A stretch of DNA of 64,000 nt from Rhodeus uyekii (lineage: Eukaryota > Chordata > Actinopteri > Cypriniformes > Acheilognathidae). Both the position numbers and the translations under genes were made by a program. The stretch spans positions 667,501 through 731,500 of the forward strand of contig JAWRVZ010000244.1 in NCBI GenBank assembly GCA_037043235.1, given 5' to 3'. Position 1 is the first letter of the stretch, and each line of letters opens with the position of its first letter. Below are positions 40,001 to 48,047 of this stretch, one piece after another. Under the pieces are notes generated by a model, which had not been told where the DNA came from, made no database searches, and saw only the letters and a list, made by a program, of their open reading frames with translations.

Positions 40001-43000
40001 TTGAATCACTTGTTTTTAAACCGCAAGGCTAAAAATTATTTACACATACACAATATAGAAAATGTATATGAGATACAAAATGAATAAATTAATATGAATA
40101 AAAATGAATACAAAATGAATAAATTAATTTTAGCATGTTTAATAAATTCAATGAAATAGTTTGAAGTGATTAACGGAAATTAATTGAAAATACCAACTGT
40201 AATGCCATTTTTGAATGTGCAATAAATCTGTGGGAAGAACTGAGCTTATCAATTTCAATAAAAGTGAGTACTTTTGTATTATATTATTAATATTTTTGGA
40301 AAGTGAGAACAAAACAAACTAGGCAAATAAGGCAATAAAAAGGAAGTTATTGACTCCATATTATGCCGGTCTGAGCTCCGAACAGCAGCATTAGTGTCCC
40401 ACTTACGCTGAATTCATCCTCTGCTGCATCCTGGTCTGTCCGGCTCACTCTCGCTCACTCACTCACAAAGTAATCCCGCTCAGCTGCCGAGTCGCTGGGG
40501 TCTGTCTCTGTCTCACCAGACAAACATCCCATTTGCTTGTCGCCATGTCCCAGAGAGAACCTGCTGTTCGACTGTGATCGCCACACGGTTCTTGAAGTCA
40601 GTGAGCAGAAATTATGTCTGCATGCGAGTGAGGGGTGGGGGGAATGGGGGGGACTCTACCTCACATATGGTCGGCACAGTTTAAGATGATGTTCAAAAGC
40701 GAAATAATCCATCACTACTTCAATAGTATGACTTAACTAAGAGATGCCTTGAATTTGCCTTGTCTGCCTTTGACATCCGTTCCTCTGTGAAAGCAGTCAC
40801 TCAAATAATCCAAAGTATGAAACGGCTCAGCAAAAGAGAGCAGAGGGAGGGAGGGGACACAGGATGCAAGACGCTAAAAACTCTGAAGTGGGAGGACACA
40901 ACCTGACCACTACTCAAGAGTCTTAAATTACAATCCCTTATGATATTCATTATGTCTGTAAATAATGGTGTCAAATTTTCACCATTGTGGAAATTATGGA
41001 TCAGACAACCATTATGATCAAACTCAAATACTTGCACACCTTTCCTTCAAACACCAAAATAAAAGTATAACACTCTGCAAGCGAGCAAACTCGGAAGGTT
41101 GGGACATCAGTAACCCACTGTTTTGCTCAATGACCAACCATTACATAAAGCGACTGTCATTTTTCAAGAGTTTCCACGCTGGAAAAAAGGTGGAGGTGAA
41201 AAAGGTCTGTGAACAGCTGCCAAGCAGCTTTGTTTTTCTTCACACATGATAGAGTGTCACAGCTTGTTAAAGTCAGCAGTACACGGGGACTGTCCTCCAG
41301 CACACAGATGGATGAGTAAAGAGCCCATCTTCAGCGAGCAGTTACAGTGCGGCAGGAGCCGAAAAGGGGTCACATGAAGGATGGATTATACATCCTCAAA
41401 GTGCTGTACACTGATCCATAAATCTGCTGCTAGTTGAAATAGACTGTCCTTTTCAAAGAAAGGAAAAACTCACAGCTATGTAAAACGTAAGTGTTTTTTA
41501 AACTTGACATTGCTCCTACATAATTTAGTTGTCTGCAAACTCATATCTCCTACCAACTGCCAGAAGTTCAAATCATTCAGCATCAACTTGTGTTAGCCAA
41601 CTAAGATGAAGCAAAAAAAAAGAAAAGTTCTTCCAAATGCTAGGTAATTATTTGAATATTAAAACATATGTCTAATATTTCATGACTATTTCATGTGCAA
41701 TTAATCAGCTACGCATGGCAAGAACTGTGCTTATCAATGCAAATACAGTAATACCTCGGTTTACGAGTTTAATTCGTTCCAAGAGCGAGCTCGTAAACCA
41801 AACCGCTCGTACACCAAAACAATTTCCCCCATAAGAACGCACTAAAAATCACTTGATCCGTTCCACACGACCATAAATGCCCATTTTAAATATTTTTTTG
41901 GTTTTAACCTATTAATTAAATTTAAAATTATAACCATTAAGATCTCATATAAATACTAATTAAGTATTTTAACTGTCATTATTAACTATTTACTGTAACA
42001 TTCACTTTACCTCTTCACTGCTGGCATGATCGAGACGAGAGGAGAGGGGAGGGGGGGGCGGGGTTTCTGCTTATATATTTCACTACATTGTAGCGTTGCT
42101 TCTTTTAATAACCAGACAGGTTCCTTCTCATTCAGAGATTTTATTGAGAACTATCGGATTGCTGTTCTGGCTTCAACCCACGCCGTACATAACAGAAGAA
42201 TCAAAACTATCTCTGCTTACGAGCTCTCTCTCAAATCCCTCAGAACTCAACTCTCTCTAGCGCCGACTGAAACCCCGCCCTCTTAAAGTGACAAGACTGT
42301 TAACTTAAAACTTATTGAACACAGATTAACTAGTTCCTTCAACATTTGTAACGATATTACAACGTGAAGAATAGCGATCACAATTAATGCAACAACACGA
42401 GGTAAAACCGCTGTAAATCACTTATGTATATGATCTGTACAGAGTTATAACTGTTATAGTATGCTGTACTCTAAAAGTGTATGGCCCTTTAAGAACGTCA
42501 TTGGGTGCGTTGGACTGTGAACACATGTGAGTCTCATTAGTATGCAATGTGTGGTGTTGGTAACATGCTCCATTAATAAAGTTTCATCATATTCACATGT
42601 AATCATATTCACAACAACTTATAAAATAATGCACTGTGGTGAATGATGCACCCAAACTGAGCAACGCTGAGAGAATGAACGAGTTAAGGGGTGATGAAGG
42701 GATCTTTTCGACGCAAAACTGCGCATGGGTGAGGGAAATTTTTTCTCGTACACCGAGACAATGCTCGTACACCGATTCAACCCTCCATGCTCGTACACCG
42801 ATTTTCTCGTATACCAAGTCGCTCGTAAACCGAGGTATTACTGTAAAAGTATATTGCGGGAACATTTTGATTTTAAATCATACTGAAAGTAAATGAACTA
42901 ATTTTAAACAACAACTCTGTCCCAAAACCAACAAAGAAGAAGAAAAAGAAAAGTTGTTCAAAATGTTAGGTAATTATGTTGGTAAAGAAAAAGAAAAAAG

Positions 43001-46000
43001 CATTCGAAAGTCACCATCACCATTTTAAAACACTCTGCATCACACACTTGCCAACTTCGTAAATGGTTACAGAGATAAAACAGCCATCATACACTAAACT
43101 AACGAGGATCATACACTGCTATACTTTGAAATTGTTCTAAACACAACAAACTCGCACAGAAACGCGTCTCATGGCTAGGAATATTGGTATGGACTCTAAA
43201 GCTACATTCACACTGCAAACCTTAATGCTCAATTCTGATTTATTGCTCAGATTTATTGGCTTGACTGTTCATATTATCTTTTAAATGTGACCAATATCAG
43301 ATCGGAGTATGAACTGGTCCTGAACTAACCGCATGTGCAAAAGAATGATAAAGATGACGTGCGGTATGCTGTCATACGTTAGTGAACACAGAGGTTTCTG
43401 AAGACAGCATGTATGTGTTCATTAATAAGGTAATGTGCCGCAGAACCCAGCAAACTTGTGGTCAGGAGATAAGGACAACAAGTATAAGAGAGACATGTTT
43501 TTCTCACAGTTTTATTGTAAGAATATACGAGTATAACAGCTCACCGTCCCTCCACTGACTAACTTCACTGCTGTCATGTCAAATCTTTGGAGTGATGTCC
43601 ATCACTGCAAAATTGTGAGAAATGTTGATCTAGAGTAACGTAAAAGTCGCACGAATTCCGATATGACTGTTCAGACTGAATTCATATTGCAAAACATCTG
43701 ACCTGTATTGGATTTAGGACCACATACGGAACTGGCCCAAATCAGAATCGAAAAGATACGATTTGATGTGGTTTGTGCTGTTCACGCCGCTATAAAATTA
43801 GTTGTTTTTTTTGTATTTGTATTATCTTTTATTGAAACCAAGTACAGCTTCGGTTTCAGTAATGATGCATCATACACTACGATATTTGTTCTAAAATCGG
43901 CTCAAATATCAAACATGATTTAATATCCTCAAACTGGATGGTCAGAAAAAGGAAATCGGATTCTGTGACTACCATACACTATGTTTTTCTGTGAAATTGG
44001 TCACCTGCAACAGCCCAAAATCTGCAGACTGGCACAGACATTTGGCAACTATTGTGGACGCGTTTCAACTGTGAATTAAGAGGAAAAAATTTGCAAAAGT
44101 AGAGTAGTGTATCCCGGTCTTTAGTTTAACATTCAGAGTTTCTGCTTATGTAGTGTTCCAAATCAGTCACTTCTGAGGTTTCATTTCAGTTTAAGGCACT
44201 TTTCCTAAGAAGGCAGACACCTATTCAGACACGAGAGAAAGCCAGCATGCTCAAGGCAGTTGGTTTTAGAAAAGATTTATTAAAAGCTCAAATTAAAATG
44301 TGGAAATGTGCACTAACCAATGATAAGGATGTTACCAACTGACAAATGGAGCATACTACTTATCCTCGAGAGCCAATAATGTCAAAATTACCAAATATTT
44401 GCTGACTAATCTCCTTTCACAATATATTGCTAATATACATGCAATATCATAAATACATCATGAAATTAAAGAAATGGGTTTTCTAAATTCTTTAGAAAAT
44501 CCATGAAAGGGCAGAGCTTTTACAGCATTAGACCTTTTATAATTGGGAAAAGCATCATATCAGCTTGGCCTACATTCTGCTCAAGAAAAATCAATAGATG
44601 TCCAGAAACAGCAAAGGATTGATATTAAACATGTCCAATGCTCAGTTGTTTTAAAACATGGAACAAGGAGGTGGTTAAAAGTAAATACAGAAGACTGAAA
44701 ACGAGGTTAAAAACAAAAGAGGTAAAACACAATTGTCCAAATATTTGATGCTTAAACCAAACGCATATGGTCATGAATGCAGTCCAAAAAATGTATTGGA
44801 GAAGTTGTTGAAGAAAATATTTCAGAGCAGTAACCCCACAGTTTCATTTCGCTGTGCCACTTGGCATTCCAAAGTCCCTGCCTTTAAATAAAAAAAATAA
44901 AAATAAAAAACAGCAATTAACCAGCATGGGTGCTCAATTAGTCCTTGACAGAGCAAGTTTGTTGAGCAACTGCTTATCTAGCAGACGCAATATGCACTTC
45001 TGTTGATCTCCAAATCAAACTCTTTCTCTCTCTCTCTTTCCAGCTCATGAGGGAAAACATTTATGACTCAAAATCCTTTCTAATCTTCGTGGAAACAAAA
45101 ATCAACCTGCTCTTTCTCCACAATGCTGTTCGTTTGCATTCAAACCCCAGTGCTTGAGAGCAGCACAGCTCCTCTCTTCATGTGCTCTCCTTTTTGTCTT
45201 TGTTAAACAGTAGAAAACATCTGTGAAATATTTATTCCGCTGCTGGCATCATTGTTTATGAATGAAGCGCACAGTAGTGAGGCGTGAACGATCATGGCTG
45301 TCTTCGGTGCGTGACTAAAGCACTAACTTTAGTCACACATTCTGACAAGCAGAACTGCATCCAACCCGGAGAAAGTGTACCACGCTACTACTGTGAGAAA
45401 ACAACTGCCTCGTTTGAAGAGAAAACAAAACAGAATCTGAAAATGAAGAAATCAAGGGAATTTGTAGCTATATTAAGCACTTCCTACACAAGGAGCTCTC
45501 AAGTTCTGGTGTCAGAATATAAACCAAGTTTAATGTCACCAGCATGGTGGGACACACGCATGCTTCCTCTTTACTGCAAAGGTGTTGCACATTTTAGACT
45601 TGCACTTAATAAGCCGACACAGGATTCTATTATGTCGCAGCCTAAGCCATTTTGAGCAGATGAGGGCTGAAATGTGAATAATACCTCATCATGCCATGCA
45701 AATTCAGTAGTTGCTGAGTGTATGCAGTAACATAAGCTCACGGAGCACCTCTGGTTCATCAGAAAGCAACTCTACTCAGCCTTATAGGCACTTATAGGCA
45801 GAGGCTGTCAGAGTCAATAATCTGAAAGCTCTGAGGAAACTTTCATCCTAATTGGGTCACCAGTCTATCCACTGTATGAGCAGAGCAGCAGTGCACAAAT
45901 CATCTTTTGCACTGTGCAATAATACAAAAAAATAAAATAAAAAGCATCTGTAAAGTATTTAGTACTGAAACGAATTCATCCCCACACTTTTTGTGATGTG

Positions 46001-48047
46001 TTTCAGCACTTTCTAGGAAACCACCGACAACTAGCAGGGCATTCATTATTTCCTAACTTACTGTCGTTGCGAAAAATGCTGTCAAACACGTCATGTTTTG
46101 GCTTAATCGATTAGATAAGCATAAGCAATCCTTTGTATTTTTTTATGAATTTATTTTAAGGATGAGCTGAAACAATTGTGCACAAAATAAAACTCCAGCG
46201 AGATTAGCAACCTTGAGGAAGCAAAGATACAAGTAAATGACACACTATCTTTTAGCTTATTGTGATATAGACTAGGAACAGTGTCACCATATTGACATTC
46301 TTCATTAGATTCAGCCACTGATCTGGTCACAAATATGACACAGAAAGCAGTCACAAACTTTTATCAGTAACTGGTTTCGCATTGTGTGCAGAAGGAACGT
46401 CTAGATACATGCAGGCATTTATACCACCGTATTAATGAAATACATAGGTCACAATTATACTCTACAATTAAAAAACAAACAAAATGATGCAGTGGCGGAC
46501 TTGACATGAGACTTCATATCTCATGACGGAAGGTGGTAAAGTTATAGGGCCATACCATATAACAAAAATAGCATAACAGCAACAGAATACATAGCCTCAC
46601 ATTCTGCAATACAAGGAAGTAAAAATGTATAATCTAAAAAAGTCGCACAAGTGACCATAAAAGTGTCTGCTATAGACAAATAAGCCTATGCATGTGGTCA
46701 TATGCAAACAAATACATCATATTTGTTAATTATGAAACAGAATTAAGTTTTCATAATCATAATCCATGGTCATTAAGCCATTCAAAAGGTCCGTCTCAAA
46801 TAGTGAAATGCTAAACTATACTATCAAAAAAATATGAAGTACAAATGCTAATAAGCTAATAACTGTTAAAGTGAAAGAAATATTACATTTTTATATTTTC
46901 TATATATTTTTTTTTATATAGGCCGATTTTATGCGCTTTTGCGGTGAAATTATTAAAACATATGAACTGCACAAAATTATATTACACAAAACTAAATACA
47001 AACTATATACAAGAAATGTTGTTACAAAATGTCGTTAAATACTTTTTTGTCTTTCTTTTTTATGAGTAAAGAGTATGAACTACCTTATAGGGTATGGGAT
47101 ATATCCAGAAATCTATGGATAAAATATGATATAATGGATTATGGGTTTTATTTAAAAATAATACATTTATCATTAAGTTAATGCTTTGCTATGCCATTTT
47201 AAAAGTGTTTTATTTTTGGTAACAGTGTATTTATATAATTGTGTCTACATTTTCTTGAGACCTTTATGTGGTCTTTCATTGTACAACTTGAATTGATACA
47301 CTATATACTAAAATTAGAAACGTCATCTAATACTTGCAACTTCACAATACTTTCCGGTAGATTTACAGACACCAGTTATTCCCTTTCCTGCAGTGTGGTG
47401 CTTGCAACTCTAAGGTCATGGGTTCGATTCCCAGGTAAAGCAAGAACTGATTAGAGTGTCAATGTGTAGCTTGAATGCAATGTAAGTCGATTTGGATGAA
47501 AGCGTATGCCAAATGCATGAATGTAAATGTGAATATTTAACAAAAACAAAATGACTAGAAGACAAAACCAACCCTGCAGATTTAGACAGCTTAACGGATT
47601 TAGAAAAATGGCCAATGGGATGACGCTTTCCCTTCATGAATTACTAAAATAAGAGATATATGTGTGCGAGACGAATCCTTACTGGTTGGTGGGCGGCGCA
47701 GAGAGAGGGAATACAACCTCCTCTTCCTCAAACTCTGGCCCATCCTGTTGATCGCTTTCATCCACGCTCCCCTGCGCCCCGATTCCAGACGGCGGAGGGG
47801 GCGGCGGTAACGGTGGGAAGACGGAGGGCCCGTCGGTGGGTGACATCCGGCTGCTGCCCGGCCCATCTGAGGAGGGAGACTCGCAGCTTGCGGCGGCTCG
47901 ACCCGTGAGGTCTTCTCCTCCAGCGCTCGGGTAGATCATGTCAGGATCCGTGACCCGCACTCGCGCGGGTTTGCTGTAAAGAGGAAAGTGGGTCGAGTCG
48001 GGGCCTCTGCTGCCGTCCGATCCCCTGTCCTCGCCCCTCACCTCCAT
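8190..48047 (-). CDS. rasa1: RAS p21 protein activator 1, p120 RasGAP (25 coding exons)
   Basis: Coding exons from 5' to 3' are 48047-47683, 30676-30524, 26761-26626, 26435-26365, 25078-24961, 24870-24839, 23611-23559, 22290-22140, 21705-21627, 21540-21417, 20205-20049, 19889-19802, 19410-19330, 18985-18828, 18741-18665, 17536-17364, 14203-14044, 13257-13115, 12845-12730, 11771-11685, 11596-11529, 10185-10097, 9983-9906, 9794-9660 and 8273-8190. All use AG/GT borders and their phases sum to 2976 nt (991 residues plus TAG); the human protein has 1047. Domain order is SH2-SH3-SH2-PH-C2-RasGAP. By family, the protein docks on phosphotyrosines of activated receptors and speeds GTP hydrolysis by Ras at the membrane. 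The difference from the human length lies in the N-terminal low-complexity region. Teleosts carry a and b copies of this gene; adjacency to ccnh cannot tell me which this is. Confidence 0.97.
8495..8612 (-). repeat. tRNA-derived SINE, 3' part, in rasa1 intron 24
   Basis: On the - strand this reads AGGGAAAGCAAGAACTGAAT, then TGCAATGTAAGTCGCTTTGG and a tail with ATGCATGAATGTAAAT. This is the same 3' body as the SINE at 10316-10472. The tRNA-like head is missing or unrecognisable. Confidence 0.7.
9660..14203 (-). CDS. rasa1: rasa1 exons 17-24: RasGAP catalytic domain
   Basis: Exon 17 carries ALAHVCGQDRTLLASILLRI (about residues 680-699). Exon 18 carries LFRATTLAST, whose arginine (about residue 733, equivalent to human R789) is the arginine finger inserted into the Ras active site. 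Exon 21 carries GFVFLRLICPAILNP, the FLR signature that stabilises the finger (R about 847). Exon 22 has VAKSVQNLANLVEFGAK, exon 23 EPYMEGVNPFIKNNKQRM and exon 24 LSRDLAALHEICVIHSDELR. Every key residue of an active GAP is present. Introns range from about 110 bases (9795-9905) to about 1.3 kb (10186-11528). Confidence 0.96.
10316..10472 (+). repeat. tRNA-derived SINE in rasa1 intron 22
   Basis: The head is tRNA-like, with an A-box-like TAGCTCAAACAGTAGAGC (10324-10341) and a B box GGTTTGATTCC (10368-10378). It is followed by AGGGAAAGCAAGAACTCATT and a 3' body AATGCAATGTAAGTCACTTT plus GGATAAAAGCTTCTGCCAAA. This layout is that of a fish V-SINE type element. It lies in reverse orientation to rasa1. 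Confidence 0.82.
12420..12492. repeat. TA/CA compound microsatellite
   Basis: A short TA run, then CA, then CATA units, interrupted. It lies in rasa1 intron 19. Confidence 0.9.
12552..12631. repeat. (CA)n microsatellite, about 40 units
   Basis: An uninterrupted CA tract about 100 bases from the 3' end of rasa1 exon 19, on the intron side. The open frames across it are simple threonine-histidine or cysteine-valine repeats and are not genes. Confidence 0.97.
15551..15660. repeat. Fragment of a DNA transposon end (unassigned)
   Basis: The start CAGGCCTTGAAATTCACGAC resembles the CAG-type terminus of fish hAT elements. It is followed by a palindrome GACGGCAAATGCCGTC and a second ACGGCAACATTGCCGT. 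No matching right terminus was found, so I regard it as a partial copy. Confidence 0.4.
16013..17089 (+). mobile_element. Non-autonomous hAT element, copy 1 (1077 bp)
   Basis: Terminal inverted repeats are CAGAGGTTTTCAAAG at the left and CTTTGAAAACCCCTG at the right. They are flanked by a perfect 8-bp target duplication ATTTACAC (16005-16012 and 17090-17097), diagnostic of hAT transposition. The body is closely related to 27892-30192. No transposase frame is present. The right third holds ACTCGT/ACGAGT and CCGGAT..ATCCGG motifs near 16910-16985, probably subterminal transposase-binding repeats. It lies in rasa1 intron 16 in + orientation. Compared with copy 2 it lacks a stretch after the left end and has no nested insert. 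Confidence 0.9.
17364..19410 (-). CDS. rasa1: rasa1 exons 13-16: C2 domain and linker
   Basis: Exon 13 (19410-19330) finishes the PH domain with the helix DWMKCLQTFCNNL. Exon 14 (18985-18828) is the C2 core, VSSLVLYVEEAHKLPIKHF followed by NPYCNISLNSVQVAKTHPRE and QNPVFTEEFIF. Exon 15 (18741-18665) continues with INRFEISLSNKTKKSKESDI. Exon 16 (17536-17364) has FMRCQLSKLQRGQMIDEWF then LKGIEPGSLRVRVRYSMEK. Together they cover about residues 510-672. In this family the C2 region contributes to phospholipid binding next to the GAP domain. Confidence 0.95.
17808..18200. repeat. Inverted-repeat dispersed element in rasa1 intron 15/16 flank
   Basis: Left end CCATTGAAAAGTTTGGGGTC and right end GACCCCAAACATTTGAACAG are complementary. 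The body includes CTTGAGCAGCAAATTAATTT, AGGAATAAATGACATCTAAA and TTTGATCAAATGCAGCCTTG. It is the same family as 4310-4552. I know this as a highly abundant cyprinid repeat; its ends suggest a non-autonomous DNA transposon. Confidence 0.65.
19473..19580. repeat. (TA)n microsatellite
   Basis: About 100 bases of nearly pure TA, with a few interruptions at the left end, in rasa1 intron 12. Confidence 0.96.
19802..21540 (-). CDS. rasa1: rasa1 exons 10-12: PH domain
   Basis: Exon 10 (21540-21417) reads REIYNTIRRKTKDAFYKN then IVKKGYLLFNKG. Exon 11 (20205-20049) reads KGKRWKHLYFILEGNDAQL then YFESEKRATKPKGLIDLSV. Exon 12 (19889-19802) reads PNCFQIVIQHFSEEQYIF then YFAGETPEQAQ. These span about residues 387-509. 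PH domains of this family bind phosphoinositides and partner proteins. The turn LLFNKGKGKRW is one residue longer than the mammalian LLKKGKGKRW as I remember it, right at the exon 10/11 junction. Confidence 0.95.
21627..23611 (-). CDS. rasa1: rasa1 exons 7-9: C-terminal SH2 domain
   Basis: Exon 7 (23611-23559) carries WYHRKISKQEAYNLLMT. Exon 8 (22290-22140) carries VCSFLVRPSDNTPGDYSL and NENIQRFKISPTPNNQYM. Exon 9 (21705-21627) carries DDIIERYRKEQIVEGYTL. The arginine in FLVRPS (about residue 319) is the phosphotyrosine-binding arginine. For exon 8 the acceptor before TTGGCCAG (upper end 22290) is the one that keeps phase and the VGQ residues; a tandem AG 8 bases further in would shift the frame. 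Confidence 0.95.
21866..22005. repeat. (CATA)n tetranucleotide microsatellite, about 34 units
   Basis: A near-perfect CATA array in rasa1 intron 8, about 130 bases from exon 8. Open frames through it on both strands are simple MYVC or YIHT repeats and are not genes. Confidence 0.97.
23982..24631. mobile_element. Non-autonomous DNA transposon with TA target duplication (650 bp)
   Basis: Left end CCGTATTTTCCTGCATATAT and right end ATATATGCGGGAAAATACGG are inverted repeats flanked by TA on both sides (23980-23981 and 24632-24633). Internal motifs ATATAGCCTGCGGG, ATAGCCCGCA and TATAGCCCGCACCC repeat the terminal theme. Terminal type and TA duplication fit the Tc1/mariner-pogo superfamily. No transposase frame is present. 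It lies in rasa1 intron 6. Confidence 0.8.
24839..26435 (-). CDS. rasa1: rasa1 exons 4-6: SH3 domain
   Basis: Exon 4 (26435-26365) carries PVEDRRRVRAILPYTKVP, with the ALYDY-like ILPYTKV. Exon 5 (25078-24961) carries FLKGDMFIVHNELEDGW, then MWVTNVRTEEQGLIVDDLV. Exon 6 (24870-24839) is only 32 nt (GREEDPHEGK) and leads into the second SH2. The domain spans about residues 224-286. Its tryptophans and acidic RT-loop are in place. Exon 6 is the smallest exon of the gene and is easily missed by automatic annotation. Confidence 0.95.
25466..26144. mobile_element. Pogo/Tigger-like MITE with TA duplication (679 bp)
   Basis: Left end CAGTTGAACCCACTTATCTC and right end AGGGTTCCACTG are flanked by TA (25464-25465 and 26145-26146). 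The terminus resembles that of 52260-53399, whose right end read inward is CAGTGGAATCCACTTATCTC. An internal tract with a run of nine G and GAGAATCACTG near 25940-26010 looks like a decayed piece of another element. It lies in rasa1 intron 4. No coding capacity. Confidence 0.65.
26626..30676 (-). CDS. rasa1: rasa1 exons 2-3: N-terminal SH2 domain
   Basis: Exon 2 (30676-30524) carries WYHGMLDRTIAEERLRQA, SYLIRESDRRPGSFVLSFL and VTNVVNHF. Exon 3 (26761-26626) carries IIAMCGDYYIGGRRFSSL, DLIGYYSYVSCLLKGEKL and PVAPPE. The arginine of SYLIRES (about residue 149) is the phosphotyrosine contact. The domain spans about residues 123-214. The 3.8-kb intron between the two exons contains the hAT copy 2 insertion. 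Confidence 0.96.
27616..27800. repeat. Dispersed repeat fragment in rasa1 intron 2
   Basis: The start TACCGTTCCAAAATTTGGGT and the phrases CCAGCAAGGATCAATTAAAT, AAAGTGACAGTTAAGACATT and TATAATGTTACAAAAGATTT match an abundant cyprinid repeat that I recognise. Only one end is clear. Confidence 0.5.
28337..28416. repeat. (TG)n/(GA)n low-complexity tract
   Basis: TG units pass into imperfect GAGA units and a run of G inside hAT copy 2. A shorter GAGA tract is at the matching place in copy 1 (16376-16411), so the tract was probably in the ancestral element and has expanded. Confidence 0.85.
28663..29778. mobile_element. Nested hAT-like element inside hAT copy 2 (1116 bp)
   Basis: Ends TAGGGATG and CATCCCTA are inverted repeats, flanked by CTATAAAC (28655-28662) and CTACAAAC (29779-29786), an 8-bp duplication with one mismatch. 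Copy 1 of the host element has the uninterrupted site ACTACAAACAAACC, which confirms an insertion. Both ends carry several GCTTCG/CGAAGC motifs (left near 28700-28775, right near 29705-29767), typical of hAT subterminal repeats. No intact transposase frame was seen. Confidence 0.8.
31640..31752 (-). repeat. Abundant cyprinid dispersed repeat end
   Basis: On the - strand it begins TTAAAGGGGATAGTTCACCC and contains CACCCTCATGTTGTTCCAAA. This is one of the most common repeat ends in carp-like genomes. Short related pieces are near 13450-13475 and 22555-22650. It lies in rasa1 intron 1. Confidence 0.65.
32530..33464. mobile_element. hAT (Charlie-like) MITE (935 bp)
   Basis: Left end CAGTGGTTCTTAACCTTTTT and right end CCAGGTTAAGAACCACTG are inverted repeats of the Charlie type. 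The 8-bp target duplication is ATCTAGTG (32522-32529 and 33465-33472), which fits the hAT preference for TCTAG cores. GAACCCC-type motifs repeat near both ends. A CpG- and GCGC-dense stretch at 33130-33350 belongs to the element. The 150-codon frame at 33110-33562 runs out of the element and is not a gene. It lies in rasa1 intron 1. Confidence 0.9.
38788..39578. mobile_element. Tigger/pogo-like element with unlike ends (791 bp)
   Basis: It starts CAGTAATCCCTTGCCACTTC and ends AAACCAAGGTATTACTG, with TA on both sides (38786-38787 and 39579-39580). From about 38848 on, the body is the reverse complement of the element at 41746-42843 (shared CATTCTCTCAGCGT, GCATCATTCACCACAGTG and GGTGTACGAGCATGG). 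The first 60 bases instead look like the end of a second Tigger family (ACTTCGCGGGTTCTGGTCC). No transposase frame. Confidence 0.72.
40407..40429 (-). CDS. rasa1: Candidate alternative first coding exon of rasa1
   Basis: On the - strand an ATG at 40429-40427 opens MQQRMNS plus two bases GC, followed by a good donor (GC then GTAAGTGGG). Splicing to exon 2 (which starts with A) keeps frame: GC+A gives alanine, then WYHGMLDRT. The product would be about 877 residues, lacking the N-terminal 122 and starting just before the first SH2. Human RASA1 is known to have a short isoform of this kind (p100 GAP). An in-frame TGA lies a few codons upstream, so this ATG would be the true start. The upstream 150 bases (40430-40600) are locally GC- and CpG-richer, as a first exon might be, and contain a 25-codon upstream frame. 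No transcript evidence is available. Confidence 0.5.
41746..42843. mobile_element. Tigger/pogo-like MITE with TA duplication (1098 bp)
   Basis: Ends CAGTAATACCTCGGTTTACG and CGTAAACCGAGGTATTACTG are perfect inverted repeats flanked by TA (41744-41745 and 42844-42845). GCTCGTACACC motifs repeat inside both ends. The middle (about 42440-42600) contains ATGGCCCTTTAAGAACGTCA and ATTAATAAAGTTTCATCA, probably a further insertion. It lies in rasa1 intron 1, 2.2 kb from and opposite to the related 38788-39578. Confidence 0.85.
43193..43930. repeat. Unclassified dispersed repeat in rasa1 intron 1
   Basis: The opening AGCTACATTCACACTGCAAA with TTAATGCTCAATTCTGATTT recurs in decayed form near 63640-63700 (AGCTACGTTCACAATGTGAG, CAATGCTCAGTTTTAAGTTA). 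The segment also contains GTTCACGCCGCTATAAAATT. I recognise 'gctacattcacactg' openings as a common fish repeat start. Limits are approximate. Confidence 0.4.
47396..47532 (+). repeat. tRNA-derived SINE, 5'-decayed, in rasa1 intron 1
   Basis: A perfect B box GGTTCGATTCC (47421-47431) is followed by AAGCAAGAACTGATTAGAGT, GAATGCAATGTAAGTCGATT and a tail ATGCATGAATGTAAATGT. It is the same family as 10316-10472. The A box is not recognisable. This is a SINE and not a tRNA gene: there is no cloverleaf 3' half. Confidence 0.75.
47683..48047 (-). CDS. rasa1: rasa1 exon 1: N-terminal proline-rich/acidic region
   Basis: This exon encodes residues 1-121 plus two bases. It starts MEVRGEDRGSDGS, runs through a serine-rich middle to a proline run (VFPPLPPPPPPSG) and an acidic stretch GPEFEEEEVVFPL, and ends SAPPTNQ at the junction with the first SH2. 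The ending matches the mammalian GPEYEEEEV..LTAPPTNQ. The start ATG at 48047-48045 is the first in frame; a TGA lies in frame 72 bases upstream. Mammalian RASA1 has about 180 residues here with a long Gly/Ala-rich part that is missing in this fish. The exon and its upstream 600 bases are CpG-rich, as expected for a promoter. Confidence 0.9.
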
